Assembly: GCA_963844435.1 (NCBI GenBank)
Contig: CAWJOG010000002.1
Span: forward strand, 310,001 to 374,000
DNA: 64,000 nucleotides
Reading direction: 5' to 3'
DNA from: JBDSLU01 sp963844435
Lineage (GTDB): Bacteria > Acidobacteriota > Vicinamibacteria > Vicinamibacterales > Vicinamibacteraceae
How positions within the stretch are numbered: the first letter of the stretch is position 1; the number at the start of each line of letters is the position of its first letter. Under the pieces are notes generated by a model. It was not told where the DNA came from. It did not search any database and saw only the letters and a list, made by a program, of their open reading frames with translations. Shown piece by piece: positions 28,032 through 38,161 of the stretch. Made by a program: the position numbers and the translations under genes.

Positions 28032-30476
28032 TCAGTCCTGCCGCAGCGCCACCATCGGATCGACGCCGGCGGCGCGGCGCGCCGGCAGGTAGCAGGCGAG
28101 GAACGCGATCGCGCCGAGCACGGGGACGATCGCGACGTAGGCGAGCGGATCCGTCGCCTGCACGCCGAACAGCTGATTCCGCAGCAGGCGTGTTGCCGCG
28201 ACGCTGGCGACGAGGCCAATCGCGAGGCCGGCGAGCACCAGCCGCGCGCCCATGCCGAGCATCAGCCCGAGCACCAGGCGGCGCGGGGCGCCGAGCGCCA
28301 TCCGGACGCCGAGCTCGTGCGTGTGACGGCTGACGTGGAACGACAGCACGCTGTAGATGCCGACCGCAGCCAGCACCAGCCCGAGCCCGGCGAACGTGCT
28401 GAACATCGCCATCGTGAACCGGGGCTGCACCACTTCCTGGCCGAGCACCTCGCTGAGCGTGATCGGCCGGCCCAGCGGCTGCTCGGCGTCGATCGCCCGC
28501 ACTTCCGCGCGCACCGGGTTGAGCAGCTGGGTCGGATCGCCGGTCGCCGCGCGCACCGCGAGCAGCAGCTGCGGCGCGCCGACGATCGAATACGGCAGGA
28601 CGACCACCGGGGCCGGCTCGGCCCGCAGTCCGGCGTTCCGGGTGTTGGCGATGACGCCGACGATGGTGACGTCGGCGCCGCGGCTGACGTCGATCTGGGT
28701 GCCGGGGGGCGGCTGTTCGAGCACGCCCAGCCGCAGCCGGGTGCCGACCGGATCCTGCCCCGCCGGCCACAACGCCGCGGCCGCCTCGTTGATCACCGCC
28801 ACGCGGTCGCCGCGCTCGACTTCCACCGCATCGAACATCCGTCCGCGCCGCAGCGGGATGCCATAGGCCCGCAGGTGATCGGCCCCGGCATACGCCGCAC
28901 CGAGCTGCCGCGAGCCGTCCTGGTTCTGTCCGGCGATGGTGAACGGGGTGGGCCGGCCGCTGCCGGGGAACCCGAACGACACCGCGTCGACGCCCGGCAG
29001 GCTGCGGACGCGGTCGTGCAGCTCGCGTGCGAAGGCATTGCGCTGGTCGCGCGTCTCGTAACGGTCCTGCGCCAGCGGCACGCTCATCAGCAGCACGCGA
29101 TCGGCCTGGAGCCCGGGGTCCATGGCCTGGAGCGCCATGAAGGTGCGGACGGTCAGGCTCGCGCAGACCAGCAGCACCACGGAGAGCGCCACTTCGACGA
29201 TCACCAGCGCGCTGCGGGTGCGCGCGCCGTGCCCGCCGGCGCCGGTGCTGCGGCTCGCGCTCAGCACCTGACTGGTCTCGGTCTTCGACGCCTGCAGCGC
29301 CGGCACCAGCCCGGCGATGATGCCGGTGATCACCGAGACGGCCAGCGAGAATCCGAGGACCGGCAGGTTGATGGTGACCCGTGATTCGTTGGGCACGTAG
29401 AAGGTCGGCATCAGCGCGACGATCGCGCGGATCGCGCCGAACGCGAAGAGCACGCCGAGCGCGCCGCCGACCACCGACAGCAGCACGCTCTCGGTGAGGA
29501 GCTGGCGCAGCAGACGACGGCGACCGGCACCCATCGACATCCGCACCGCGATCTCGCGGGCCCGCGACACGCCGCGCGCAAGCTGCAGGTTGGCGACGTT
29601 GGCGCAGGCGATCAGCAGCAGGAAGGCGACCGCGCCGAGCAGCAGGCGGAGGCTGGTGCGCATCTCGCCGCTGGCGACGGTGACGTCCATGTAGTTGCGC
29701 AGCCGCGTCGTGAAGCCCTGCTTCGGAAAGCTGTCGGGCCGCGCCTCCGCCAGGCGCCGGTTGATGGCGTGCATCTGGCCTTCGGCGGCGGCCGCGGTGA
29801 CGCCCGGCGCCAGCCGGACGATCGCGTTGACCCAAGGTACGTCGGTGCGGATCGGCGCCAGCGGCAGCCAGAGGCCGTCGCTCGTCCACCAGCCGAAGCG
29901 GGGCGGCATCACGCCGACGATCGTGTGCGGGCGGCCGTTCAGGCGCAGCGTCTTCCCCACCGCTCCCGGATTGCCTTCGAACAGCCGCAGCCACAGGCGG
30001 TGGCTCAAGACCACGACCGGCTCCGCGTCGCCGTTGGCGCGGATGTCCGAGGGCTGGATGGTGCGCCCGACCACGGGCGGTACGCCGAGGAAGTTGAAGG
30101 CGTTCGCCGTCACCAGGACGCCCGTCAGGCTCTCGGGCGAGAACTCGCCGGTCAGCAGCACGGGCTGCACGGACGTGGCCATCACCGACGCGAACGCCGG
30201 CGACGCCTGCAGGTCCCGCACTTCGGCGACGGTATAGGTGTGCCCGTCGCGGCCGTCGACACCGCTCACGTCGGGCATCCAGATGTGATCGGCGGCGGCG
30301 TACGGATAGGGGTCGATGATCACCCCGTAGATCACGCTGAAGATCGCGGACGTGGCCCCGGTGCCGAGAGTCAGCGACAGCAGCGCGACCGCCACGAAGC
30401 CGGGGCTGCGCCGGAACGAGCGCCAGCCGTAAGCGAGATCCAGTTTCAGCGTGTCGAGCCACCGGCGCATGGGCAT
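28032..30476 (-). CDS. ABC transporter permease, ADOP/MacB-FtsX type
   Basis: 814-residue permease starting at ATG 30476 (MPMRRW). Order: short N-terminal amphipathic part, first helix (VAVALLSLTLGTGATSAIFS), MacB-like periplasmic domain (VVGRTIQPSDIRANG), FtsX helices 2-4 (LLLGAVAFLLLIACANVANL), then a second half-repeat with its own periplasmic domain and FtsX helices ending YLPARRAAGVDPMVALRQD. This tandem layout is typical of acidobacterial 'duplicated orphan permeases', which lack an adjacent ATPase gene. Unlike the neighbour at 30539-33206 it has no visible N-terminal HAAS-like prefix. No frameshift. Exported substrate unknown. Confidence 0.88.
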   Translation of the reverse strand: MPMRRWLDTLKLDLAYGWRSFRRSPGFVAVALLSLTLGTGATSAIFSVIYGVIIDPYPYAAADHIWMPDVSGVDGRDGHTYTVAEVRDLQASPAFASVMATSVQPVLLTGEFSPESLTGVLVTANAFNFLGVPPVVGRTIQPSDIRANGDAEPVVVLSHRLWLRLFEGNPGAVGKTLRLNGRPHTIVGVMPPRFGWWTSDGLWLPLAPIRTDVPWVNAIVRLAPGVTAAAAEGQMHAINRRLAEARPDSFPKQGFTTRLRNYMDVTVASGEMRTSLRLLLGAVAFLLLIACANVANLQLARGVSRAREIAVRMSMGAGRRRLLRQLLTESVLLSVVGGALGVLFAFGAIRAIVALMPTFYVPNESRVTINLPVLGFSLAVSVITGIIAGLVPALQASKTETSQVLSASRSTGAGGHGARTRSALVIVEVALSVVLLVCASLTVRTFMALQAMDPGLQADRVLLMSVPLAQDRYETRDQRNAFARELHDRVRSLPGVDAVSFGFPGSGRPTPFTIAGQNQDGSRQLGAAYAGADHLRAYGIPLRRGRMFDAVEVERGDRVAVINEAAAALWPAGQDPVGTRLRLGVLEQPPPGTQIDVSRGADVTIVGVIANTRNAGLRAEPAPVVVLPYSIVGAPQLLLAVRAATGDPTQLLNPVRAEVRAIDAEQPLGRPITLSEVLGQEVVQPRFTMAMFSTFAGLGLVLAAVGIYSVLSFHVSRHTHELGVRMALGAPRRLVLGLMLGMGARLVLAGLAIGLVASVAATRLLRNQLFGVQATDPLAYVAIVPVLGAIAFLACYLPARRAAGVDPMVALRQD

Positions 30477-30538
30477 ATCCTCGGCAGGCTCTTTGACGTG
30501 GATCCGGCGCCCGCGGTTGCGCGCCGCCGCGAGACGCT

Positions 30539-33206
30539 TCAGCTCTGCCGCAGCGCGGTGACCGCGTCGACACGCATCGCCCGCCGCGCCGGCAGGTAGC
30601 TGGCGCCGAGCACGACGGCAATGAGCACGATCGAGACGGAGCCTAGCACGCCCGGGTCGTAGGGCGTGACGCCGTAGAGCATCGTGCCGAGCAGCCGCAG
30701 CAGCCAGATCGCGCCGGCGATGCCGGCCACGACGCCGCCGATCGCCCAGGCGAGCGAGTGGCCCAGAATCAGCCGCAGCACGTCGAGGCGCCGCGCCCCG
30801 AGCGCGACGCGCACGCCGATCTCCGGGGTCCGCTGCACCACCGAATAGCCGACCACGCCGGCGATGCCAACCGCCGCGAGGATCAGCGCCAGCACCGCGA
30901 AGCCGCTCAGCAGATACGTCGAGAAGCGCCGCGACGTCACGGACGTCCCCACCACCGACTCCATCGTCCTCACGCCGGACACGGCCTGATTCGGCTCGAC
31001 CACTGCCACAGCCCTGGTGATCGCCTTGGTCAGCAGCTCGGGCGACGCCGCGGTCTTCACGACGATGCTCATCACCGGCCACGCGGCCTGGTGATAGGGC
31101 CGGTAGAACGACGGCGACTGCTCGACGTCGAGCCCGCGGTGGCGGAAGTTCTCGACCACGCCCACCACCGTCATCCACGGATTGTCGCTGTTCAGGAACC
31201 CGATCTTGAACCGCTTGCCCACCGCCGGCTCGCCCGGCCAGATCTCTCGCGCGAGCCGCCGGTTGATCACCGCGACGGCCGGCGCTTCGAGCGAATCGCG
31301 CGCGCTGAACTCGCGGCCGGCGACGAGCGGAATGCCGAGCGTCGCGAACGTGCCGGGGCACGCGACGCTGTAGCTGGCGGCAGGCATGTTCCCGGATCCC
31401 GGATCGGGCCGGCCTTCGATGCTGAGCGCGCGGCCCGCGTTGGCGCCGGTCAGCGGCAGGTGACCGACGGCGCCCACCGAGATCACGCCGGGCACGGCAC
31501 CCACCTCGCGCGCCAGCCCTGCGCAGAACTGCGGGTTCTCCGGCGGCCCGTAGTAGAGCTCCTTCTGCGGCGGCGAGATCCCCAACACCAGGACGTTCCT
31601 GGGATCGAGCCCCGGATCGACGCCGAGGAGCCGGGCGACGCTCACGAGCATCACCCCGGCGCCGGCGAGCACGATCAGCGTCAGGGCGACCTCGATGGCC
31701 ACGAGCCCATAGCGCAGCCGGCTCTTGCCGTCACCGGTCGAGCCGCGCCCGTTCTGGCGCATCGGGCCGGCGAGATTGTGGCGGAACGTGGCGAACGCCG
31801 GCGCCAAGCCGAACAGGATGCCGCTTCCGAGCGCGATCGCCGACGTGAAGGCGAGCACCTTGACGTCGATCCCGATGGCATCGACCGGACGGAACTCGGA
31901 GGCGGCAATGCTCGCCGGCAGCAGCGGCCACATGGCTCGCGTGCCCCAATAGGCCAGCAGCAGGCCCCCGATGCCGCCGGCGCAGGCGAGGACGATGCTC
32001 TCCGTCAGCAATTGCCGCACGATGCGCCAGCGGCCGGCGCCGAGCGTGGCGCGAGTGGCCAGCTCGCGCGACCGCGACGCCGCGCGCGCCAGCGTCAGGT
32101 TGGCGACGTTGACGCAGGCAATCAGCAGCACGAACCCCACCACCGTCAGCATCGGCCACAGCAGCGACCGCTTCCGCTGCATGCCGAATTCGCTCATCGG
32201 CTCGACACTCGCGGTCTGATCCACGTTCTCGAGGGGGTACTCCGCCGACAGCGCGCGGCCGATCGTGTCCATCTCGCTGCGCGCCTGTTCCATCGTGACA
32301 CCGGGCTTCAGACGGGCAATGGCGATGAACGAATGCGACCCGCGACTCTGATCGCCGTCCGTCCAGCCGACCGGCACCCACAGCTGGCGGCGGATGCCGT
32401 ATTCGAAGACGAACGACGCGGGCATGACGCCGACGACGACATGCGCTTCGCCATCGATCCGGATGGTCTTGCCGACGATCGCGGGGTCCGCGGCGTAGCG
32501 GCGCGTCCACAACCCGTGGCTGAGGACGACGACGCGGTTGCGGCCGGCGTCCTCCTCTTCTTTCAGGAACGTGCGGCCCAGCATCGGCCGGATGCCGAGC
32601 ACGTGGAAGACGCTCGCGGTGACGCGGAGTCCCGGTATCCGCTCGGCCTCTCCCTGGCCGGTCAGGCTGTAGCCCTGGCCCGCCGAATCCATCAGGCCGA
32701 TGCTCTCGAACGACTGGCTGCGCGCGAGCCAGTCGCGATAGTTCGGCATCGAGACGATGTTGAACCTGGTCCGAATCCTTGGCCGACGCTTCCCAGAGCA
32801 TCGCCAATCGCTCCGGCTCCGGAAACGGCAGCGGCTGCAGCATCGTCGCGTTCATGATGCTGAACATGACGGTGTTGGCACCGATGCCCAGGGCGAGCGT
32901 GAGGATGGCCACTGCCGTGAAGCCGGGCGCGGAACGGAGCGTGCGGATCGCATACCGCACGTTCTGGCGCAGCTCGTCGAGCCAGCGGATCGAGCGCGCG
33001 TCCCGCTGCGATTCCTTGGCCTGCTCGACGCCGCCGAAAGCGCGGCGGGCGGCAAGGCGCGCTTCTTCGGGCGGCAGGCCCTTGCGGATGAAGTCGTCTT
33101 CGAGCTGTCGCAGGTGAGCCGCCATCTCCCGGGTCAGCTCGCGCTCGGCGCGGCCGGCGCGCAGGAACGACAGCAGGCGCATGACGAGTCGACGGGGTTC
33201 CGACAT
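30539..33206 (-). CDS. ABC transporter permease, ADOP type, PadR-linked (one frameshift)
   Basis: About 889 residues. Start ATG at 33206 (MSEPRRLVMR). Residues 1-75 form the helical prefix found in PadR-associated ADOP permeases (RELTREMAAHLRQLEDDF, EEARLAARRAFGGVEQ). They are followed by helix 1 (AVAILTLALGIGANTVMFS), a MacB-type periplasmic domain, FtsX helices (FVLLIACVNVANLTLARAAS) and the second repeat ending YLPARRAMRVDAVTALRQS. A single shift near 32760 joins KDSDQV to FNIVSMPNYRDW. It lies 13 bp downstream of PadR and 62 bp upstream of the other ADOP gene, so all three probably form one unit. Likely role: PadR-controlled export of an unknown compound. Confidence 0.88.
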
Positions 33207-33219
33207 GATGACGGTGACC

Positions 33220-33558
33220 TCAGGACGGGCCGACGATCAGCTTGTTCACGAGTCCGGACAGCTTGCGCCAGCGCTCGACCTGCTCGCCGAGCGCGCGCAG
33301 GCCGGCCTTCGTGATGGCGTAGTACTTCGCCTCGCGATTGCTCTCGGTCCGCTGCCACGTGCCCTTGATCCACCCCTTCTGCTCGAGGCGCGTGAGCGCG
33401 GCGTACAGCGTCCCCTGGTTCAGCGGAAACGGATCGTCGGCCACCTGCTCGAGGCGGGCGGCGAGTCCGTAGGCATGCTGCGGCCCCATGGTCGAGAGGG
33501 CGCGCAGCACGATGAGATCGAGCGTGCCCTGCAGCAGCTCCACGCGTTCACTGGCCAT
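33220..33558 (-). CDS. PadR-family regulator of the ADOP permeases
   Basis: About 112 residues from the ATG at 33558 (MASERVELLQGTLD). Winged-helix motifs: LIVLRALSTMGPQHAYGLA, LNQGTLYAALTRLEQKGWI and the wing TESNREAKYYAITKAG, with a C-terminal dimerisation helix (ALGEQVERWRKLSGLVNKL). Belongs to the PadR 'ELLQGTLDLL' group that sits before ADOP permease genes in Acidobacteriota. Presumed repressor of the downstream permease genes and itself. Confidence 0.93.
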   Translation of the reverse strand: MASERVELLQGTLDLIVLRALSTMGPQHAYGLAARLEQVADDPFPLNQGTLYAALTRLEQKGWIKGTWQRTESNREAKYYAITKAGLRALGEQVERWRKLSGLVNKLIVGPS

Positions 33559-33685
33559 CGCAGTGAAGCCTGCCACCGACTTCACTGGCGTGTCAAGTGG
33601 AGCCGGGTCGCGATCGGTCGCGACGCGTCAAGGAGCGACGTCCCGATTGGCGGTTGAGCTGCCTTTGGCGCTATCCTTCGCGAAC

Positions 33686-35128
33686 ATGACGCGCACCGCG
33701 GGACACCTTGCCCTCTGCCTCACGGCCATCGGATTCTCGTTCCTGTGTCAGCGGGTAGACGCCCAGACGCCGGCCAGTCACGAACACCTCGGCCGGGAGC
33801 TCCTCAAGGAGCTCATCGAGACCAACACCACCCACTCGAGCGGCAGCACGACCATCGCCGCCGACAAGCTGGCGGCCAGGTTCGTCGCCGCCGGGTTTCC
33901 GAAGGCCGACGTGGTCGTCGTGCGCGGTACCAGCAAGGCGGCGGAGACTCGGGGCAATCTGGTCGTCCGCTACCGCGGCAACGGCACCCGCAAGCCGGTG
34001 CTGTTCTTCGCCCACATCGACGTCGTCGAGGCCCGGCGCGAGGACTGGTCGATGGATCCCTTCGTCCTCACCGAGAAGGACGGCTATTTCTACGGACGCG
34101 GCACCATCGACGTCAAAGGCGGGGCCGCGACGCTGGCCGCGGCGTTCCTGCGCCTGCGCCAGGAGTCGTTCGTCCCCGATCGCGACCTGATTCTCGCCCT
34201 CACGGCCGACGAAGAGGGCGGCGACGACAACGGCGTCGAGTGGCTGCTCGCCAACCGCCGCGACCTGATCGACGCGGCCTACGGGATGAACTTCGATACC
34301 GGCGGCGGCGAGATCCTCGGCGGAAAGCTCGCCGTGCTGGACGTCCAGGCGTCGGAGAAGGTCTTCGCCTCGTTCACCCTGACGGCCACGAACCCCGGCG
34401 GGCACAGCTCGATGCCCCCGAAGGACAACGCGATCTATCGGCTCGCCGCCGGGCTGCAGCGGCTGGCCGCGTTCGAGTTCCCCGTCCAGCTGACCGACGT
34501 GACCCGGGCCTACTTCGACAAGATGGCGCCGCTCTCGGGCGCGAGCGGCGGGGACATGAAGGCGGTGGCGCGGGCCACGCCGGATGCGGCGGCGGCCGCC
34601 CGGCTGTCCGCCAAGTCGGCGTTCCACAACGCGCTGCTCCGCACCACCTGTGTTGCCACGATGCTGCAGGCCGGACACGCGGAGAACGCGCTGCCGCAGA
34701 CGGCGAAGGCCACCGTCAACTGCCGGCTCATCCCAGGAGAGGCGGCCGAGGCGGTGCAGGCGACGCTGGTGCGGGTGCTTGCCGATCCGCAGATCGCGGT
34801 CGCACCGATCAAGCCGGCCACGCCCAGTCCGCCATCATCGCTCGCGGCGGAGCCGCTGTCGGCGATTGAAGCGGCCGCGCGCGCGACCTGGGGCGCGTCG
34901 CCCGAGGTTCCGATCGCGCCGTTCATGGATACAGGCGCGACCGATGGCCTGTACCTGCGGAAGGCCGGGATTCCGGTCTACGGCGTCACCGGCATCGCCT
35001 ACGATCCGGACGATTACCGCGCGCACGGCAAGGACGAACGCATCCTGGTGAAGTCGTTCGACGAGGGGCTGGTGTTCGCCTACGAGATGGCGAAGACCAT
35101 CGGCACGCCGGGAACCAAGGCACGATGA
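33686..35128 (+). CDS. Secreted M20-family metallopeptidase
   Basis: 480 residues with a signal peptide (1-26, ALCLTAIGFSFL then VDAQ). Zn-dependent M20 amidohydrolase/peptidase. First metal ligand H110 in LFFAHIDVV (with D112), bridging D142 in GRGTIDVKGG, catalytic Glu at 176/177 in TADEEGGDDNG, dimerisation (lid) domain from TATNPGGHSS, and the late ligand region MDTGATDGLYL. It probably removes residues from peptides or N-acyl amino acids in the periplasm; specificity cannot be told. Intact. Its stop overlaps the ATG of the next gene (ATGA), so the two are translationally coupled. Confidence 0.9.
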   Translation: MTRTAGHLALCLTAIGFSFLCQRVDAQTPASHEHLGRELLKELIETNTTHSSGSTTIAADKLAARFVAAGFPKADVVVVRGTSKAAETRGNLVVRYRGNGTRKPVLFFAHIDVVEARREDWSMDPFVLTEKDGYFYGRGTIDVKGGAATLAAAFLRLRQESFVPDRDLILALTADEEGGDDNGVEWLLANRRDLIDAAYGMNFDTGGGEILGGKLAVLDVQASEKVFASFTLTATNPGGHSSMPPKDNAIYRLAAGLQRLAAFEFPVQLTDVTRAYFDKMAPLSGASGGDMKAVARATPDAAAAARLSAKSAFHNALLRTTCVATMLQAGHAENALPQTAKATVNCRLIPGEAAEAVQATLVRVLADPQIAVAPIKPATPSPPSSLAAEPLSAIEAAARATWGASPEVPIAPFMDTGATDGLYLRKAGIPVYGVTGIAYDPDDYRAHGKDERILVKSFDEGLVFAYEMAKTIGTPGTKAR

Positions 35129-38100
35129 ACCTTCGACCCGCCGTTGCCGTGGCCTGGCTGACGATGACCGCTCCGGCCTGGGCCGGGCCCTCGGTCTACC
35201 TGACCGCGCCCGACGATCCGAAAGCCGTCACGGTCCGGGCGACTGGCGACGGTGTGGCTGACGACAGCGCCGCCATCCAGCAGGCCCTCGACGCCGTCTC
35301 GAACCGCGGCGCCGGCGGCATCGTCTACCTGCCCTCGGGCCGCTACCGGCTCACCCGCACGATTTTCGTGTGGCCGGGCGTGCGCCTGCTCGGCGTCGGA
35401 CCGACGCGGCCGGTGCTGATGCTGGGGGACAGGACGCCGGGCTTCCAGGACGGCGTCAGGAACATGGTGATTTTCGCCGGGCGCGGCGTCGAGCCGCCGC
35501 CGCCGGCCTTCGCGCGCAAGCCGCCGTTCCCGCCGCCCGGCAGCGTGCCGTTCAACGACAACGTCGCCGACGCCAACCCGGGCACGTTCTATCCGGCGAT
35601 GGGCAACATCGACATCGCGATCGGCGCGGGCAACGAAGGCGCGGCGGCGATTCGCTTCCATGCCGCCCAGCACGCCTACCTGCAGCACATGGACTTCGAC
35701 CTGGGCACGGCCTTCGCCGGCGTCTACATGGTCGGCAACGATGGCGCCGACCTGCACTTCCGCGGCGGGCGCTACGGCATCGTCACCGAGAAGCCCTCGC
35801 CGGCCTGGTCGTTCACGCTGGTCGACAGCACGTTCGACGGCCAGCGCGACGCTGCCATCCGTGAGCACGAGGCCGGGCTCACGCTGCTCAACGTGACGTT
35901 CAGGAACACGCCCGTCGGCATCGAGATCGATCGGGGCTACGGCGACTGGCTCTACGGCCAGCGGGTGCGGTTCGAGAACGTGTCGAAGGCCGCCGTCATC
36001 GTGTCGAACGAGGACAACGCCTTCACCCAGGTCAGCTTCGACGACGCGGTCGCCGCCGGAACGCCGGTCTTCGCGCGCTTCCGCGACAGCGGCCGGACCG
36101 TCGGCCGGGCCGGCGCCTACCGGGTCAAGGAGTTCACCTACGGCCTGACCCTTCCCGCGGTCGGCGCCTTTGGCCGCTACGAGACGCGCTTCGACGCCGA
36201 ACCGCTGGCGAGCCTGCCGGCGGCCGGTCCCGACGTGATCCGCGATCTGCCGCCGGTCGATCAGTGGGTCAACGTCAGGTCGCTGGGCGTCAAGGGCGAC
36301 GCCAAAAGCGACGACACGGCCGCGCTCAAGGCGGCGATCGCCGCGCATCGGGTCCTCTACTTCCCGAGCGGCTTCTACCAGGTGTCCGACACGCTGACGC
36401 TCAGGCCGGACACGGTGCTCATCGCCCTGCATCCGAGCACCACGCAGATCGTCCTGACCGACAGCAGCCCGGGCTTCCAGGGTGTCGGCGCGCCCAAGGC
36501 GCTGATCGAGGCGCCCAAGGGTGGCGACAACATCGTCGTCGGGCTCGGGCTGTTCACCGGCGGCATCAATGCGCGCGCCACGGCCCTGCTCTGGAAGGCG
36601 GGGGCGACGTCGCTGGTGGACGACGTCAAGATCCAGGGCGGCCACGGCACGTTCCTGCCGGACGGCTCGCGCTTCGATCCCTACGATCCCTACCACGCCG
36701 GCGACAAGGATCCGCGCAAGCGCTGGGACGCGCAGTACCACAGCATCTGGGTCACCGACGGCGGCGGCGGCACCTTCACCAACGTCTGGAGCGTGAACAC
36801 CTACGCGCAGTCCGGCTTCTACGTCTCGGAGACGACGACGCCCGGCCGCATCCTGCAGCTCTCCGCCGAGCACCACGGCCGGGTCGAGATCGGCCTGAAC
36901 CGGGTCGAGAACTGGGAGCTGCACGCGCCGCAGACCGAGCAGGAAGTCGGCGAAAGTCCCGACGCGCTCAGCCTCGACATCCGCAACTCGCGCAACATCC
37001 TCGTCACCAACTACCACGGCTACCGCGTGACCCGCACCTTCAAGCCGGCCCCGATGGCCGTGCGCCTCGAGCACGCGTCGGGGATTCGCTTCCGCAACGT
37101 CCACGTCAACGCCGAGAGCGGACTTGGCACCTGCGACAGCATCGGGTGCACGACCTTCCTGCGCGCCAGCAAGTTCCCGTACGAGAACGCGATCGTGGAC
37201 GTGACGCGCGGCCTGCAGGTGCGCGAGCGCGAGTTCGCCGTGCTCGACGTGCCGCCCGATTTGCAGCCGCTGCCGAAGGCGCCGCCTGCGCAGGACTCCA
37301 AGGTCGACAAGCTCGCCGACGGCTTCTGGTCGATTTCCGGCGGCGCCGTCGGACCGGACGGCACACTCTGGTTCGTCGAGCGCAGGTTCCATCGCATCTA
37401 CGGCTGGAGCGCCGCGCGAGGCCTCACGCTGGAGCGCGACGCCAGCCTCGATCCGGTCAGCCTCGTCGCCGACAAGGCCGGCAACCTGATGGTGCTCTCC
37501 ACCGATGGGCCCGAGGGGACGGTCTACAGCTTCAAGCCCGGCTCGCCGGAAACCGAGATGACGCGTGATCGCGCCGACCGAGACCACCGCGAAGCCCGGC
37601 ATCGAGGTCGCGATCCCGGCGAACTACTGGAACAACGGCGAGTTCAAGGATCAGTACGATCCGAAGACCGATCAGTTCACGACGCTGGCCGAGATGTTCG
37701 CCCGCGACATCGCGGCGCCGAACACGCGCCAGTACGTCTCACCCGACGGCAGCGTCGCGCTTCCTGCCTACCGCACGCTCCAGCAGGGCCCAGGCTGGCG
37801 CTGGTCGCCCGCCATGCAGACCTACGGATTCCTCACGGCCAAGCCCGGTACCCGCGTGTTCGTGAGCAACGGATCCGAGATCAAGACCTACAGCGGCCTG
37901 CTCGGCGCCGGCGGCGCGATCACCGACCTGAAGCCGTTCGCCAACCGCGGCGGCGAGAGCGTCGCCGTGGGCCCGGACGGGCGCGTCTACGTCGCCAACG
38001 GCCAGGTGTTCGTCTACGCGCCGGACGGCAAGGAGGTCGGCCGCATCGACGTGCCGGAGCGGCCGCTCCAGCTCCTCTTCGGTGGCAAGGACAAGCGCAC

Positions 38101-38161
38101 GCTGTTTATCCTGACGCATCACGCGCTCTACGCCGCGCAGCCGGTCAAAAGCGGAGCGTGA
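35125..38161 (+). CDS. Double beta-helix (GH55/pectate-lyase-3-like) protein with C-terminal propeller (one frameshift)
   Basis: About 1011 residues, ATG at 35125 with a signal peptide (AVAWLTMTAPAWA). Two right-handed beta-helix domains each begin with the Pectate_lyase_3 signature: TGDGVADDSAAIQQALD (about residue 33) and VKGDAKSDDTAALKAAIA (about 390). Tandem helices of this kind are the layout of GH55 exo-beta-1,3-glucanases. After about residue 735 comes an SMP-30/NHL-like propeller (SGGAVGPDGTLWFVERRFHR, SLVADKAGNLMVLS, GESVAVGPDGRVYVANG). A shift near 37560 (extra C in ACGCGTGATC) joins TEMT to VIAPTETT. Likely a secreted polysaccharide-acting or -binding protein; activity unproven. 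Coupled to the M20 gene and convergent with GH31. Confidence 0.75.

Noticed and set aside
37540..37580. Programmed ribosomal frameshift in the beta-helix/propeller gene
   Set aside because: No slippery heptamer or pseudoknot is evident, and the same one-base C insertion pattern occurs in many unrelated genes.
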